A stretch of 64,000 nucleotides of DNA from Hericium rajendrae (GCA_033439255.1 CM065880.1:1550001-1614000), one strand, 5' to 3'. Shown: positions 33,630-45,120, numbered from the stretch's first letter. The notes: generated by a model from the letters alone, not told the origin. Numbers and translations: made by a program.

Positions 33630-33664
33630 GGGGGGGTACTGCTTGTTTTCGAGCAGTACTCCCC
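33630..33664 (+). other. branch-site hairpin 12
   Basis: GGGGTACTGCT(T/C)G / CGAGCAGTACTCCCC after TTGTACTAATTC; donor GTAAGTC at 33586. Confidence 0.85.
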
Positions 33665-33705
33665 ATCTTCTTCAACCTCGTGGCCTCAACGTCACTCACC
33701 ACCCT

Positions 33706-34106
33706 CATCAGGAACCTTCAAAACTTTCTGTTTGACCTGCGAGACATCTGACAGTGTCTGCATGACCTGCAGCAGTTGCATCAGACACATCAGATACTCT
33801 CAGACAACATCAGCTACTCTCAGCTAGCTGCAGAATATTTGACCTGAAGATTCAAAAAAGTATCAATGCAGAATGCTCACAGACTGATCAGAACTGATCA
33901 GATTTATATAAATTTTAGATATTGAAAACTTTGTTGCATCTAATGATTAGAGTTGGATGACTACTATATCTGTCAATAGTTATTGATTTCAAAATATAAA
34001 AGCTCTGATCAGAAATTGATCTCTAATTAGAGCCTGCAGCTGGATCAGGTCTTGCAGTTGATCAGACTCTGCAGGGTCCATCAGAAAGTTTTGAAGGTTC
34101 CTGATG
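33706..34106. mobile_element. 401-bp MITE with CATCAGG ends, copy 2
   Basis: Inverse copy of 1674-2074, nearly identical over its length, with ends CATCAGGAACCTTCAAAACT. Flanking dinucleotides (CT, TG) do not match, so the target duplication is lost or the end was altered. Confidence 0.88.
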
Positions 34107-35420
34107 TGCTTGCCATGTAGGTAAGATATACTAGTTAGCTTAGTCTAATTGTATAAGTATTTAACTATAGAGCAAATTTATTAAAAATGAAGTCTAGTTG
34201 AGTCCCAGTCCCAGACTCTGAGTTCTAGTCCAATTTCAATTTCAATTTTGAATCAAAGTCAAAGTTGAACTCTGATTCTGAACTCCACTGATGATGTCTG
34301 AGCAATACTTCCACCTGAAAGTCTGACAACAATCCTTACATCTGATAGAATTTCAAAATCTGAAAGGTCTGCTAATGTCTCACAATAAAGGCCTGCCTGA
34401 CTGTATCTGACCTTTTATACAAAGTCTGCTAATATTTCTGGGTCTAATAGAAATCAAAAATCTGAAAGATCTGATAATGTTTGATGGTATACACTTGTAG
34501 AATTTTGTCTGACTGATAAACACCTGCTTGATTTTTATCTGAAATATGTAATGTGTCTTACTATATTGCTTGTGCCTGACAGAATATAAAAATCTAAAAT
34601 GTTTGATAATGTCTGATGATAGACACCTGCAGGAATTTTGTCTAACACTTATAATATATCTGACTTTTTAAATAACACCTGATGATATTTGTTATATCTG
34701 AGAAAATTTGTAAATCTGAAAGATCTGATTGTATCTGATGATAGACACTTGTAGGAATTTTGTCTGAACTTTGTAATATGTCTACTTATATTTTATGTTT
34801 GCCTAAACATAGAAATCTGATATGTCTGATTATATCTGATGATAGACACCTGCAGGATTTATGTCTGACATTTGTAATATGTCTGATGTTTGATACAAAG
34901 TCTGATAATATTTGTTGTGTCTAACAGAATTTAGCACTCTAAAAGGTCTGAGAGTGTCTGATGATAGACACCTGCAGGAAATTTGTCTGAACTTTATAAT
35001 ATATCTGACTATATTTCTTATGTCTGATTTAATTTAAAAATCTGAAATGTCTGACGATAGACACCTGTAGGATTTATGTCTGACATTTGTAATATGTCTG
35101 ATGTTTGATACAAAGTCTGATAGTATTTGCTGTGTCTGATAGAATTTAGCACTCTGAAAGATCTGAAAGTGTCTAATGATAAACACCTGCAGGATTTTTG
35201 TCTAAAAATTCTTGATTTATCTGAAATAATATCCAATCTCTGACAAAATTACCAATGTCTGAATATTTTTGAAGATCTGATAGCTCTGATGGCATCTGAA
35301 GCACATCTGAAAGTGAAAAGTGTCTACTCATCATTTTATACATATTTTGGTTCAGACAATTGAAAAATTTCAGACAAGTCAGATTGTCAGACTAGTCAGT
35401 AAATATGGCTTTTGCTGATG
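34107..35420. repeat. right subterminal TCTGA region of element B
   Basis: TCTGATGATAGACACCTGCAGG-type units of about 120-130 bases recur at least seven times, in register with those of element A. No gene is visible. Confidence 0.7.
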
Positions 35421-35748
35421 CGCTGACCAGCGCACGTTGCTGCCAATCCATACATGTTGCCGCTGACCTGTAAGTGTCGATGCTGATCCACGTGCATCGC
35501 TGCTAATCTGCGCATGCCCTTACTTATCTTGGCACATTGCTGTCAATCCACGTGCATGGCCACTGACTCCTGCATGTCTCTGCTGATCCCCTCACATTGC
35601 TGCTGACCCTAGCATGCCCCTGCTGACCAGTGCACATCACTGCAGACCTGCAAGCATCAAGCATTGCTAGTTCTGTAAATAAGGTATTCACTGTGTGATA
35701 GAGGTTTTTATGATCTTGTATGTAGATAGTCTTGAATATCATTTTTCT
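35421..35748. repeat. minisatellite (CATTGCTGCTGACC type)
   Basis: Units of about 30 bases, TGCATGCCCCTGCTGACCAG-like, to about 35660, then unique sequence. Same unit class as 28210-28560. Ends at the gypsy copy 2 target site CATAC. Confidence 0.6.
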
Positions 35749-35753
35749 CATAC

Positions 35754-36175
35754 TGTCAAGACTCGGTCGTAGACAGCAGAGAACCACCCAAGTCACCAGC
35801 GGTGATGAGAGCGAGAGAGCAGAGAGCGACTAGCAGCGCAGTGACCTGTATTGGAGGTACAGTACGGTACAGACGAAATGGACAATCTAGGGAAATAGGC
35901 GAGCGACAGGGAGCCTATAAGTACTGGGACGACAATGGGAAAAGAACAATGGACACCATAATGGGTCGAACAATAGAGTGAGAACAATGGTGGCCAAAAG
36001 GAGAACAATGGGAGGGAGAACAATAGATGTCCCAAAGGGGAACAAGGGCATGGGTGAAGGATAGCCCCAGGTCATGTGAGGAAGTGAACATGTGATGGGG
36101 CTGCTGGAGCACATGACCGACGCGATGCCTTGATGGCAGAGAAGAAGGCGGAGAGAAATGGAGCGATCCGTGACA
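35754..36175 (-). repeat. 3-prime LTR of gypsy copy 2
   Basis: TG...CA bounded on the plus strand as TGTCAAGACTCG...CCGTGACA. Nearly identical to 42417-42839. Confidence 0.95.
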
Positions 36176-39100
36176 TCACCCCCTCTCTAAGACGCACTTT
36201 CGCCTGGAGTGCGTGATGAGCATGGACGGGGTCGAGGTAGATGAGTCCACGAAGATTGGGAGCCTTGAGTGCATGCGGATGGCGGGTGTAGAAGTCGGTG
36301 ATTGCACCATGGGCATTGGAAAGGGAGGTACGTGAAAGCCACTGATTTTCCGAATCAGGGTAGCCTGCCCATTTGACGAGATATTCAATGCCGCGTTTGT
36401 TCCGGGTGAGACGAGCATCGAGGACAGACTCAACTTCGTACTCTTCCTCGCCCTCCACAAGGTCAGGTGGAGGTGCAGGGAAGTTGGGACCATGAGCATC
36501 GGTTTCCTTGTAAGGGGACAACAGGGACGTGTGGAACACCGGGTGGATACGCCAGGTGGGCGGTAGCTTCAGTCGATAAGAGACTGGGCCCAGGACGTCA
36601 GTAATTTCGAAAGGTCCCAGGCGTCGATCAGCAAGCTTAGCTTTGGGGCGCGTGGTTTTGATGTTCTTGCCATCGAGCCAGACCTTGTCACCAACCTGGA
36701 AGTGGATGGTGTCGTGCATATGGTCCTGGTTGTTGCGCTTCATGAGATCAGCAGCTGTTTGAAGGCTGGCCTGGACCTCAGTGCGAAGTTGTTCGAGGTG
36801 ACGGAAACGATCCTCGACGGCGGGTGTAGACGATGTGGGGTTAACAGTGGGGATGGCAGTGGGAATATAGCCGAGGAGCATTTCAAATGGAGCTCGGTTA
36901 GTGGCGCTGTGGATGCGGTGGTTGTGTGAGAACTCAGCATAAGGGAGCCATTGGACCCAATCATCCTGACGGTAGTTGCAGAAGGTACGAAGGAACTGCT
37001 CAAGTTCTTGATTGACGCGTTCTGACTCGCCGTCGGTCTGTGGATGATAGGCAGTGCTGAGGGAAGACTTGATACCAAGTTTGTCAAAGACGCCACGCAT
37101 GACTTTGCCTGCATACTGTGGGCCACGATCAGAGATGAGGCGTTCCCAGAGGCCGTAGTTCCGATAAATCCTGTCAAAAAGGATGTCGACTGTGCCATCA
37201 CTGGTAATGGTCTCTTTACAAGGAGTGAAGGAGACGTGCTTTGTAAAACGGTCGACGACCACATTGATGGAGTCATAGCCTTGGCATTCTGGGAGTTTGA
37301 CAATGAAGTCCGAGGTAATGTCTTGGAAGGGACGGGTAGGGATGGCATTGGGAATTGTTTCAACATGAGGGCGGTGATTTTGAACCTTGGTGGCCTGGCA
37401 GGTAGCACAGCCATCAACATAATCACGAACGAAGACGGACATACCGGGCCACCAGTAGTTGCGACTGAGGAGCTCATAGGTCTTGTAGCGTCCTGGGTGA
37501 CCAGCCATGGGGGTGTCATGATGCAGCTTGACGATGTCCCGACGAAGGTCCTTGTCAGCAGGGATGTAGACTTTGCCACGAAAGAGGATGAGGCCATCCT
37601 CGTAGTTCCATTCTTGGAGGTTCTTGACGAGGGAGCGAGGACCATTGTTCAGGATCACATCAAGGGCTTGAACAACCTCAATGTCCTTGGTCTTGGCATT
37701 GCGAATGCGCTGGCGAAGATCAGCATTGCCAATGGACTTGACAGCAGCTGGACGTGTAGCACGGATCTGGAAGTACTTGGGGTCGAGGAGGACACGATCG
37801 GAGTTGTCATCGTCCACCCCCTCTCTATGGTCAGGTCGTCTCGACATGGCATCTGGCCGGTGATGAATACCGGGTTTGTGGATCAGGGTGAAGTCGAAAC
37901 GAGTGAGGAAGAGAGCCCAGCGAGCTTGACGACGACTCAGCTTTTGGGCAGACTTGAAGTATTCCAGGTTCTTATGGTCGGTCCAAATCTCCACAGTATG
38001 GGGAGAACCTTCCAGGTAGTGGCGCCAGGCTTCGAGGGCGCGGATGATGGCCAAGAGTTCCTTGTCATAGATGTCGTAGTTGCGTTCGGGGGCGGTGAAG
38101 GCCTTGGAGATGTAAGCAACAGGGTGCCATTGCTCGTCCTCCCCGCGCTGGGATAGGATACCTCCTGTGGCATAGTCTGAGGCATCGACCTCAACCAGGT
38201 AGGGTTTGGACGGGTCAGGCATGATAAGGACTGGGGACGAGGTGAACGCAGCTTTAAGAGCCTCAAAGGCATGTTGACATTCAGTAGACCAGGCCCAAGG
38301 ATGGTCTTTCTTGGTAAGGTCAAACATGGGACGAGCGACTTTGGAGAAGTCCTGGATAAAGCGTCGATAGAAGTTGCCAAAGCCAACAAAGGACTGGACG
38401 TCCTTGACGTTACGAGGGGCAGGCCATTCAGCAATGCCTGCAACCTTGACGGGGTCCATGGCGAGCGTGTTATGGGAGACGATGAGACCGAGGAACTCAA
38501 CTGAGGGCTGCTCGAACGAGCACTTCTCTGGTTTGAGGAAGAGGTCATTGTCCTGGAGGCGTTGGAGGACCTTGCGCACAAGGTCGCGATGTTCTTCGAG
38601 GGTTTCGGTGAAAATGAGGATATCGTCCATGTAGATGACGACTTTGCCCGTATCGATGAGATCCTTGAAAAGTTCATTCATCATTCCTTGGAACGTGGCA
38701 GGGGAGTTGGTAAGACCAAAAAACATCACCAGGGGTTCAAAGAGACCGCGGTTGGTTTTGAAGGCGGCTTTCCATTCGTCGCCCTCCTTGATGCGAACGT
38801 TGTTGTAACCCCAACGAACGTCCATCTTGGAGAAGACTTTGGCACCCTTGAGCTTGTCAACGAGTTCAGAGATGAGGGGCAGGGGATATTCGTTCTTGAT
38901 GGTGCCTTTGTTGAGGGTGCGATAGTCCTGGACGGGGCGTAGTTTTCCATCTTTTTTCTTGATAAAGAAGAAGGGACTCGCCATAGGGGATTTGGAAGGA
39001 CGGATGTAGCCTTTCTTGACCTGGTCATCAAGGAATGAATCGAGGTCCTCCTGCTCAGTAGGAGCCATAGGATAGACCTTGCAGGAACGGGGTTCAAAAC

Positions 39101-40178
39101 CATCTTTCAGGTCAATGGCGTGATCCCAAGGGCGACGTTCGGGGAGGCGATGGGAGGATTCCTCGTCGAAGACAGGTTGGAAATCCTGATACTGAGGGGG
39201 AACCATCTCGGCAAAGGACTTCTCTGCCGCACGAGTGGCCACACGCTCCGCCAGTTTCTGAGCATTGGTGAAAGAGCGACGGATACGAATGGTGTGTTGA
39301 TAGTCGGGGTCGTCGTCTGGTGGGGGTGGTGTATCCCAGTCAGGGAGAACACCAGCTAGACGAAGGCCCTCTTCAACCCAGTCATCATCGACATTAGGTC
39401 GGGGGTCATCGTCCTCGGTGAATAGACGTGCAGGGACTTTGGACAGGTGGATGCGGCGAAGGCGGACACCTTGGACTCGGCGAGCGGGGATCACGTATTT
39501 GGGAAGTGGAGCAGCGACAAATGGTGGGGGCAGTGGGAGCAATGGAGGGGGGAAAGGTGGGGGGAGCAGTACTGCAGCAGCGCTGAGGACTGGTGGACGA
39601 GGGGCTGAGTGGCGGCGTTCAGTGCGAGTGGACAGGTTCTTGACCGGGGGTTTATTCAGAGTGCAAGAGGGAGGGCAGCGAGTCATGTCGACACGACGAG
39701 AGACCCAATCAATTTCAGGGTTGTGTTCCTGTAACCAATCGGTCCCAAGGATAATGTCGTAGTCGCCAATGTCAACGAGATAGAACTCAGCTGTCTCCTC
39801 ATGGAAGGACGTCGAGTCCTTGGCGTAAATGCGGATGTTCTGGTTGACTGAATAGCGGACCCAGCCCATGATGTTTTCGGAGTTGTCCACATTGCGAACG
39901 GGAAAGGGTTTAGGGAGTTTCTTGAGGGGGAACTGGTGTTTCTTGGCAAACTCGGGGTGCATGATGATGCCTTCTGCACCACTATCGAGAAGTGCCTCAG
40001 CGTCGATTTGTTTCTTGATCGGGGTAGTGATAATCTTGGCCTGGAGCGTAATGGACGGTGTCTGACGGTTGGGCGTGATAGCGGACATGCGCAAGGACGA
40101 TGGATACGATTGCTCACAGGGGTCGGATAGTACAGAGAAGCGATTCGACGGATCAAAGAAATGTTTCTTGCCACCCAC
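36072..40178 (-). CDS. pol polyprotein of gypsy copy 2
   Basis: A 1,368-residue open frame with aspartic protease (LLDSGAEG near residue 60), reverse transcriptase (YMDD near 517), RNase H (EVDASDYATGG), integrase zinc-binding and catalytic regions (about 880-1080), and a chromodomain near residue 1245-1295 (EYLVKWAGYPDSENQW). Chromodomain integrases of this group bind modified histones and steer insertion into heterochromatin. The frame ends inside the LTR. Confidence 0.93.
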   Translation of the reverse strand: MGGKKHFFDPSNRFSVLSDPCEQSYPSSLRMSAITPNRQTPSITLQAKIITTPIKKQIDAEALLDSGAEGIIMHPEFAKKHQFPLKKLPKPFPVRNVDNSENIMGWVRYSVNQNIRIYAKDSTSFHEETAEFYLVDIGDYDIILGTDWLQEHNPEIDWVSRRVDMTRCPPSCTLNKPPVKNLSTRTERRHSAPRPPVLSAAAVLLPPPFPPPLLPLPPPFVAAPLPKYVIPARRVQGVRLRRIHLSKVPARLFTEDDDPRPNVDDDWVEEGLRLAGVLPDWDTPPPPDDDPDYQHTIRIRRSFTNAQKLAERVATRAAEKSFAEMVPPQYQDFQPVFDEESSHRLPERRPWDHAIDLKDGFEPRSCKVYPMAPTEQEDLDSFLDDQVKKGYIRPSKSPMASPFFFIKKKDGKLRPVQDYRTLNKGTIKNEYPLPLISELVDKLKGAKVFSKMDVRWGYNNVRIKEGDEWKAAFKTNRGLFEPLVMFFGLTNSPATFQGMMNELFKDLIDTGKVVIYMDDILIFTETLEEHRDLVRKVLQRLQDNDLFLKPEKCSFEQPSVEFLGLIVSHNTLAMDPVKVAGIAEWPAPRNVKDVQSFVGFGNFYRRFIQDFSKVARPMFDLTKKDHPWAWSTECQHAFEALKAAFTSSPVLIMPDPSKPYLVEVDASDYATGGILSQRGEDEQWHPVAYISKAFTAPERNYDIYDKELLAIIRALEAWRHYLEGSPHTVEIWTDHKNLEYFKSAQKLSRRQARWALFLTRFDFTLIHKPGIHHRPDAMSRRPDHREGVDDDNSDRVLLDPKYFQIRATRPAAVKSIGNADLRQRIRNAKTKDIEVVQALDVILNNGPRSLVKNLQEWNYEDGLILFRGKVYIPADKDLRRDIVKLHHDTPMAGHPGRYKTYELLSRNYWWPGMSVFVRDYVDGCATCQATKVQNHRPHVETIPNAIPTRPFQDITSDFIVKLPECQGYDSINVVVDRFTKHVSFTPCKETITSDGTVDILFDRIYRNYGLWERLISDRGPQYAGKVMRGVFDKLGIKSSLSTAYHPQTDGESERVNQELEQFLRTFCNYRQDDWVQWLPYAEFSHNHRIHSATNRAPFEMLLGYIPTAIPTVNPTSSTPAVEDRFRHLEQLRTEVQASLQTAADLMKRNNQDHMHDTIHFQVGDKVWLDGKNIKTTRPKAKLADRRLGPFEITDVLGPVSYRLKLPPTWRIHPVFHTSLLSPYKETDAHGPNFPAPPPDLVEGEEEYEVESVLDARLTRNKRGIEYLVKWAGYPDSENQWLSRTSLSNAHGAITDFYTRHPHALKAPNLRGLIYLDPVHAHHALQAKVRLREGVMSRIAPFLSAFFSAIKASRRSCAPAAPSHVHFLT

Positions 40179-40201
40179 GGACGACGTGACCGGGGGGCGC
40201 T

Positions 40202-41191
40202 TTAAAAACCCTCAACCATATCCTTTAATGCAGCCTTTGCCTCTTCCCTCTCTTCCTCGCTCAAGTCCTTCAACTGCGACGATAAGTCGGCGATGGACCT
40301 GTTGATGGCGGGGACAGCAAGGGCGGCGGCTGCATCTTCTGGAGCTACTCCCGGGGCAGAGCCGGTTTCTAGCGCTCGGACGCGAGGGATTGGGGCACGG
40401 GGGTTGGAGTCGGCATTGAGGGGGCAGTCGCGGAAGCCATGGCCCTTCTGGCGGCAGCGGAAGCAGCCGCCCTCACGCCTGAGACGCTCACGGTCAGACT
40501 CCGAGAGTTTAGGCAGTGGGGCACCTGTAGCAGCAACTGTGCGGGATCGGCCAGTAGATGTGGACTGAGGGGAGCGAGTGCTCACCGAGGTGCGCCCAGT
40601 TGTAGGGCGGGGACTCTGGAACCGGGTGCGCATGAGGTAGGCAGCATTCCTGTCACGGGCCCTCGCCTTCCACTCATCCAGGGTGGTGGGCGTGGGGTAG
40701 CTGCGCTGGCAATCATCCCGCAAGGCGCTGTTGAGGCCATGCAGGAACCAATCGATCAGGGCCACATCGTTGTAGCCGGTGCGAGGAGCGAAGGACTCGA
40801 ACTCGGTGATGTAGTCGACTACTGGGCGCGTACCCATCTGGAGGGTCTGGATGGCGTGGGAGGCGTCCTTGGAGTCGTCAAGGGGGGAGAAATCCAAATT
40901 GAAGCGAGTTCGAAGGGCAGCGAGGTTGGCGTAGCGAGGGACATGGGCTGGAGATGTGGCTGCAGCCACAAGATCGTCATCCTCAAGGATCTCCTCGACA
41001 CGCTGGGTGGCCCACTGGCCGGCAATAGGGCCCTGGCAGAGGTCGAGGAAGAGGGAGATCTGGGCGGTATCATCTTTATACCGGGTAGAGTTGGCGCGAA
41101 GGAATAAGCGAATACGCAACTGGAACTCCTTGGATTTGGAACGATCTCCCTCAAAGGGAGCAGGTTTGATGCCAATCTCGGGGTTGGACAT
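40202..41191 (-). CDS. gag-like protein of gypsy copy 2
   Basis: 329 residues (MSNPEIGIKP) with capsid-like central region and a CCHC knuckle (CFRCRQKGHGFRDC). The gap to pol is 23 bases, so pol expression must use one of the read-through or reinitiation mechanisms known in this superfamily. Confidence 0.88.
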   Translation of the reverse strand: MSNPEIGIKPAPFEGDRSKSKEFQLRIRLFLRANSTRYKDDTAQISLFLDLCQGPIAGQWATQRVEEILEDDDLVAAATSPAHVPRYANLAALRTRFNLDFSPLDDSKDASHAIQTLQMGTRPVVDYITEFESFAPRTGYNDVALIDWFLHGLNSALRDDCQRSYPTPTTLDEWKARARDRNAAYLMRTRFQSPRPTTGRTSVSTRSPQSTSTGRSRTVAATGAPLPKLSESDRERLRREGGCFRCRQKGHGFRDCPLNADSNPRAPIPRVRALETGSAPGVAPEDAAAALAVPAINRSIADLSSQLKDLSEEEREEAKAALKDMVEGF

Positions 41192-42416
41192 GTCGTCGGG
41201 CGGCTGAACGGGGGGAGCTGAGGCGATGATCGGTTTGACGTTGACGGTGGATGTGGATATAACAGTAGTAACAGGTGGAGCAGGTGAGGGGATTGGTATC
41301 GGGGTTGGGATGCGAGGGGGTAGCGGTGAGCGGAGGACTGCGAGCCGGGTAACTCGCTCTTGCTCGCGGGCTTCTAGGACTTGGTGAGAGAGAGCGAGTT
41401 CAGGTTCAGTGATGAAAACGCTACTGGCCTGCCAAAACCACTGATCTCTTCCTTCTACTAGGTTTGGTCTCCAGCCAACGACTAGGCGTCGAGAGTTGGA
41501 ACGGTATGCGTAGTACTTCCTGGTAACGGCGTTGAAGATGATACCTGTTGGTACAAAGAGGGGTTCGGTGCGTGCGGGAGGGGAGTCGATACTAGGAGGG
41601 GCAACGGTGGGGAGTGGTGGAGTGGCTGGGTGTAGGCGGTGGTGTTCCTCTCTGGCAACGTCGAAGTCAACGAGTTCGAGGTAGGGGAAGTCTTCGCGCT
41701 CAGCGAAGTACCACTGGCGGGTGGCAGGGTCTTGGTGAGAAAAGTGGATCCGGGCGATGCCAGCAAGGGTGTAAACGTGGTAGTCCCCAAGGGACTCGAA
41801 GATCCCGAGTGGGAAGGGTGCAGTGGTCTGGAAGCGGGGGTCGGTGGAATCAATGGTGACAACCTACAGGAAGTCTGCCGCAACTGGACGACGTCCAAGG
41901 GCACGAGGGTACAAGGTGGTGGAGTACGGGGTTCTGAGGAATCGGTGGCCGAGGCGTTCTCTGGCCCACACAGGCTCAGGCGAGGGTTCTGGGGTGAAGA
42001 AACCTAGTGTGCAAAAGGGGAACGAGGTCGATGGCAGGATGCTCGCAGGGGATCCTCGGTTGGGTTGGCGACAGTGGTAGGCGATGTCCGAGGCACCAAA
42101 TGTGAATTCTTGCAAGTCGACGTCAAAAGCAACCCGAATTCGAACGTATAAGGCAATGGAGATAGCACCTGCGCGTGGTTTCCACGATCTCAATCGAAAC
42201 CAAACTCCTTCGGCTTCCCAACGCTTCACAGCACAATAGCGGAGGAGGGGAATGAGTGCACTGCCCTCGATGGTGTTGGCGATGGGGAAGGGGAGATGAG
42301 GTTGATGGAATGGATGTCGAGATACGGTGAAGATGTCGGCGGTGAAGGGTTCAAAGAAGAGAGGTATGATGGGCGATAGTAGGGAGGTGAGGCGGGTGTA
42401 TGAGAGATTGTCCAGG
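41192..42416 (-). other. leader region of gypsy copy 2
   Basis: Counterpart of 11790-13028 in copy 1. It is conserved and largely open, including a 121-codon frame at 41864-42229 (MKRWEAEGVWF). Its role is unknown. Confidence 0.5.
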
Positions 42417-42839
42417 TGTCAAGACTCGGTCGTAGACAGCAGAGAACCACCCAAGTCACCAGCGGTGATGAGAGCGAGAGAGCAGAGAGCGACTAGCAGC
42501 GCAGTGACCTGTATTGGAGGTACAGTACGGTACAGACGAAATGGACAATCTAGGGAAATAGGCGAGCGACAGGGAGCCTATAAGTACTGGGACGACAATG
42601 GGAAAAGAACAATGGACACCATAATGGGTCGAACAATAGAGTGAGAACAATGGTGGCCAAAAGGAGAACAATGGGAGGGAGAACAATAGGATGTCCCAAA
42701 GGGGAACAAGGGCATGGGTGAAGGATAGCCCCAGGTCATGTGAGGAAGTGAACATGTGATGGGGCTGCTGGAGCACATGACCGACGCGATGCCTTGATGG
42801 CAGAGAAGAAGGCGGAGAGAAATGGAGCGATCCGTGACA
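42417..42839 (-). repeat. 5-prime LTR of gypsy copy 2
   Basis: 423 bases, followed by the target duplication CATAC at 42840-42844. Confidence 0.95.
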
Positions 42840-43309
42840 CATACCATATGCTCTGACATGTGATTTGAGTGACTATGATGAACCATAGCAGACTGTATCT
42901 TACTAATCTTTACATCTGAAAAATGTGAAATCTACATAGACTGGTGTTAGATTATGCAGTCTATTGTATGGCTATGTGGTCTACATAGTTCCCTCCTCAG
43001 ATATATAGAGCTATAATAGCCATTATAGCTTCCATAGCAGTAGGTACAAGAGATATAGCACTATGTAGACATGAGGGATGGCTATGATTGCTATATAACC
43101 TCCTAAGCATGCTATGGGAGCTATGTGCCCTATGATTAGACAGATAGACACCCCAAGACATCAAGCTAAATTTTATTATATAGCAGACCAGAGCACAAGC
43201 TGAGTTGTCAAGGTGAATTTATTGACAATCCCAATGTAGCTACAGTAGTCACTAGCTATGATAATTATAACTTGGCAAGACAATGCATGCGGAGAGGGCT
43301 GGGACCATC

Positions 43310-44010
43310 TATGAAGGCACAGGCCACGTGTGAGGAGCGCGGGACATGCGCTTAGGGTGCCGTGACGTGCGCGAGAGGGCAGGATGTGCCAAAAGGGGGA
43401 GACGTACCAAAAGGGCAAGGATGTGCGCAGACATGCGCAAAACAGTGGAGGCATGTGCGAAACGGCGGAGGCGTGTGCGAGGTGACCGAGACGTGCATGA
43501 GGTGACCAAGACGTGTGCGAGGCGACCGAGAGAGCAGTGACGGGCACGAAAGAGTAGCAATGGGCACAAGAGAGCAGCGACGGGCACAAAGAGATGGAGG
43601 CATGTGCCAGGGGGCAGAGGCGTGCGCCAGAGGGTGGCAACATGTGCCAGAGGGCGGTGATGTGCGTCAGAGGGTGATGATGTGGCGAGGCATGGGTGAG
43701 GCATGGAAGACGTGCGCGATGTGAGGGTGGCATGTGCGAGAGGGTGGCAACATGCACGAGAGGGCGGCAATGTGCGCGAGAGGGTGGCGACAGGTGCAAG
43801 AGGGCGGCGACAGGTGCAAGACAGGCACGAGACATGCACAAGGAGAGCAGGTCGCATGCGGGCTGCTTGGCTCGTGCGCGAGCTGCAGCCGTGCGTGGTC
43901 CGTTGGGTGCATGCAGGGCAGAGTGGACTCTGCGCAATGTGCGCGTTGTGTCTGCGCACTGGCGCTGCCATGCGAGGATGCATGTGGGGGCTTGGACAAT
44001 GTTGATGGGG
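43310..44010. repeat. GC-rich minisatellite (GAGGTGACCGAGACGTGCG type)
   Basis: Units of about 25-30 bases, GTGCGAGAGGGCGGCGACA-like. Open frames on both strands are repetitive and not called as genes. The less regular continuation to about 44400 has no clear unit. Confidence 0.65.
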
Positions 44011-44439
44011 CCCATGCGCACGGGTTCGTGCACTGGCACAAGCATGTGCGATCATGTGCTGGTGCTGTCGTGGGAGACCGTGCTCATGGGCAGATGGGTG
44101 TGTGGCTGGTGGCACAGTATGAGGCAGACAACACATTGTCGAGTCTCATTGCCGTGGCAACGAGACTGCTTTGCTGGGTGGGCAGGCTCTTGAGGCCATG
44201 TCCGTGGGTGCTGGGAGTGCCTGCGTGTGGTTGGTACCATGCGTGAGCTGGTGGAAGCCCCCGCGTGTTGTCGCAGCTGTGTGTGCGGGACAGGAGTGGC
44301 ATGTGTCAGCAGTGGTGCAGGCATGGGTTGTCAACGAGGTGGGGAGTGGGGAAACAGGCACGTGGAGTGCACGAGAGATGAGGCGGAGTGTCGAAGGGCA
44401 TGGAAGGTGGCGTAGAGTGGTCAAAGAACAAGTGAAAAT

Positions 44440-44468
44440 GAGTCTCGCTCGATAACTGAGCAAGACTC
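44440..44468 (-). other. branch-site hairpin 13
   Basis: GAGTCTCGCTC / GAGCAAGACTC, 11 bp with one mismatch. Next to TTTACTAAT on the minus strand. The donor has decayed (AAGATACAT at about 44514). Confidence 0.75.
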
Positions 44469-44639
44469 GAGATTAGTAAATACAATGAAAATAAAAGCTT
44501 TTTTTTTATGTATCTTGGCCCCTCTGACTCCCATAATACCCTTCTGGCTTCGAAAACAGAGCAGACGAGGACGTTGAAATGGAAAGGAGGTAAGGAGCCA
44601 TGAGGAGATATGAAGGGGAGGATGACGAGTGAAAGCAAC

Positions 44640-45120
44640 AAGTCGAGCGACGTGCCTTCGGTGCTTCAGCCACCGAACGAGCGAAGCTACGTTCCTCGAG
44701 CCACAACAAATCAAGAAAAATCACATTAATTTAGAAAAAACAGTATAGCTACAAATTGTACATATGATTTGAACTAATGAGTATAAGAAGTATCTACTAT
44801 GCATGAAGCTCACAGGGAGCCAAGTCCATTTAGTGAAGTCTGGCACCCAGTCTCGACACGACGCTCAGCAAGCACCCCGGCAACCACGAATCCCAGATCT
44901 GCCCGGGATTTGTATATAAGACTCGTGCGATGTGCGTTGCCTCTTGCTCTTTAACCCCAACTATCTCTTGCCACATCGATGCCTTCGTCGATGTCCTTTG
45001 CTCGCTTGTCATTATCTCTTGCTCACTCGTCATCATTTCTTGCTCATTCATCACCATTTCTTGCTCGTTCATTGTCATTTTTATTTATTTATTTGCTCGT
45101 TGTTGCTATATATAAGGTAA
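44640..45120. promoter_or_regulatory. divergent promoter core of the 42913 module
   Basis: Minus side: TTCGGTGGCTGAAGCACC near 44677-44660. Plus side: TATATAAGACTCGTGCG from 44912, then GCCTCTTGCTCTTTAACCCC and a TTGCTCACTCGTCATC repeat before the donor AAGGTAACT at 45117. The plus half is collinear with 31968-32125. Confidence 0.55.

Larger units (their letters stand above)
28572..35420. mobile_element. 6.8-kb non-autonomous CATCAG element B (with nested insertions)
   Basis: Left end CATCAGTAAACCTTAAATTG, right end (reverse strand) CATCAGCAAAAGCC, flanks CG (28570-28571) and CG (35421-35422). The subterminal TCTGA regions and the core are paralogous to element A. A 3,030-base CATCTG element (29781-32810) and a 401-base MITE (33706-34106) are nested inside, leaving about 3.4 kb of its own sequence. 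No transposase is present. Confidence 0.8.
35754..42839 (-). mobile_element. Ty3/gypsy chromovirus, copy 2 (looks whole)
   Basis: 7,086 bases, 422-423 base LTRs differing by about one base, target duplication CATAC (35749-35753 and 42840-42844). gag and pol are open and a purine-rich tract precedes the 3-prime LTR. It is in inverse orientation to copy 1, 17 kb away, and nearly identical to it. Both are very young insertions. Confidence 0.95.

Noticed and set aside
36702-38156. Plus-strand frames of 75-370 codons across gypsy copy 2
   Set aside because: Antisense shadows of an intact pol frame.
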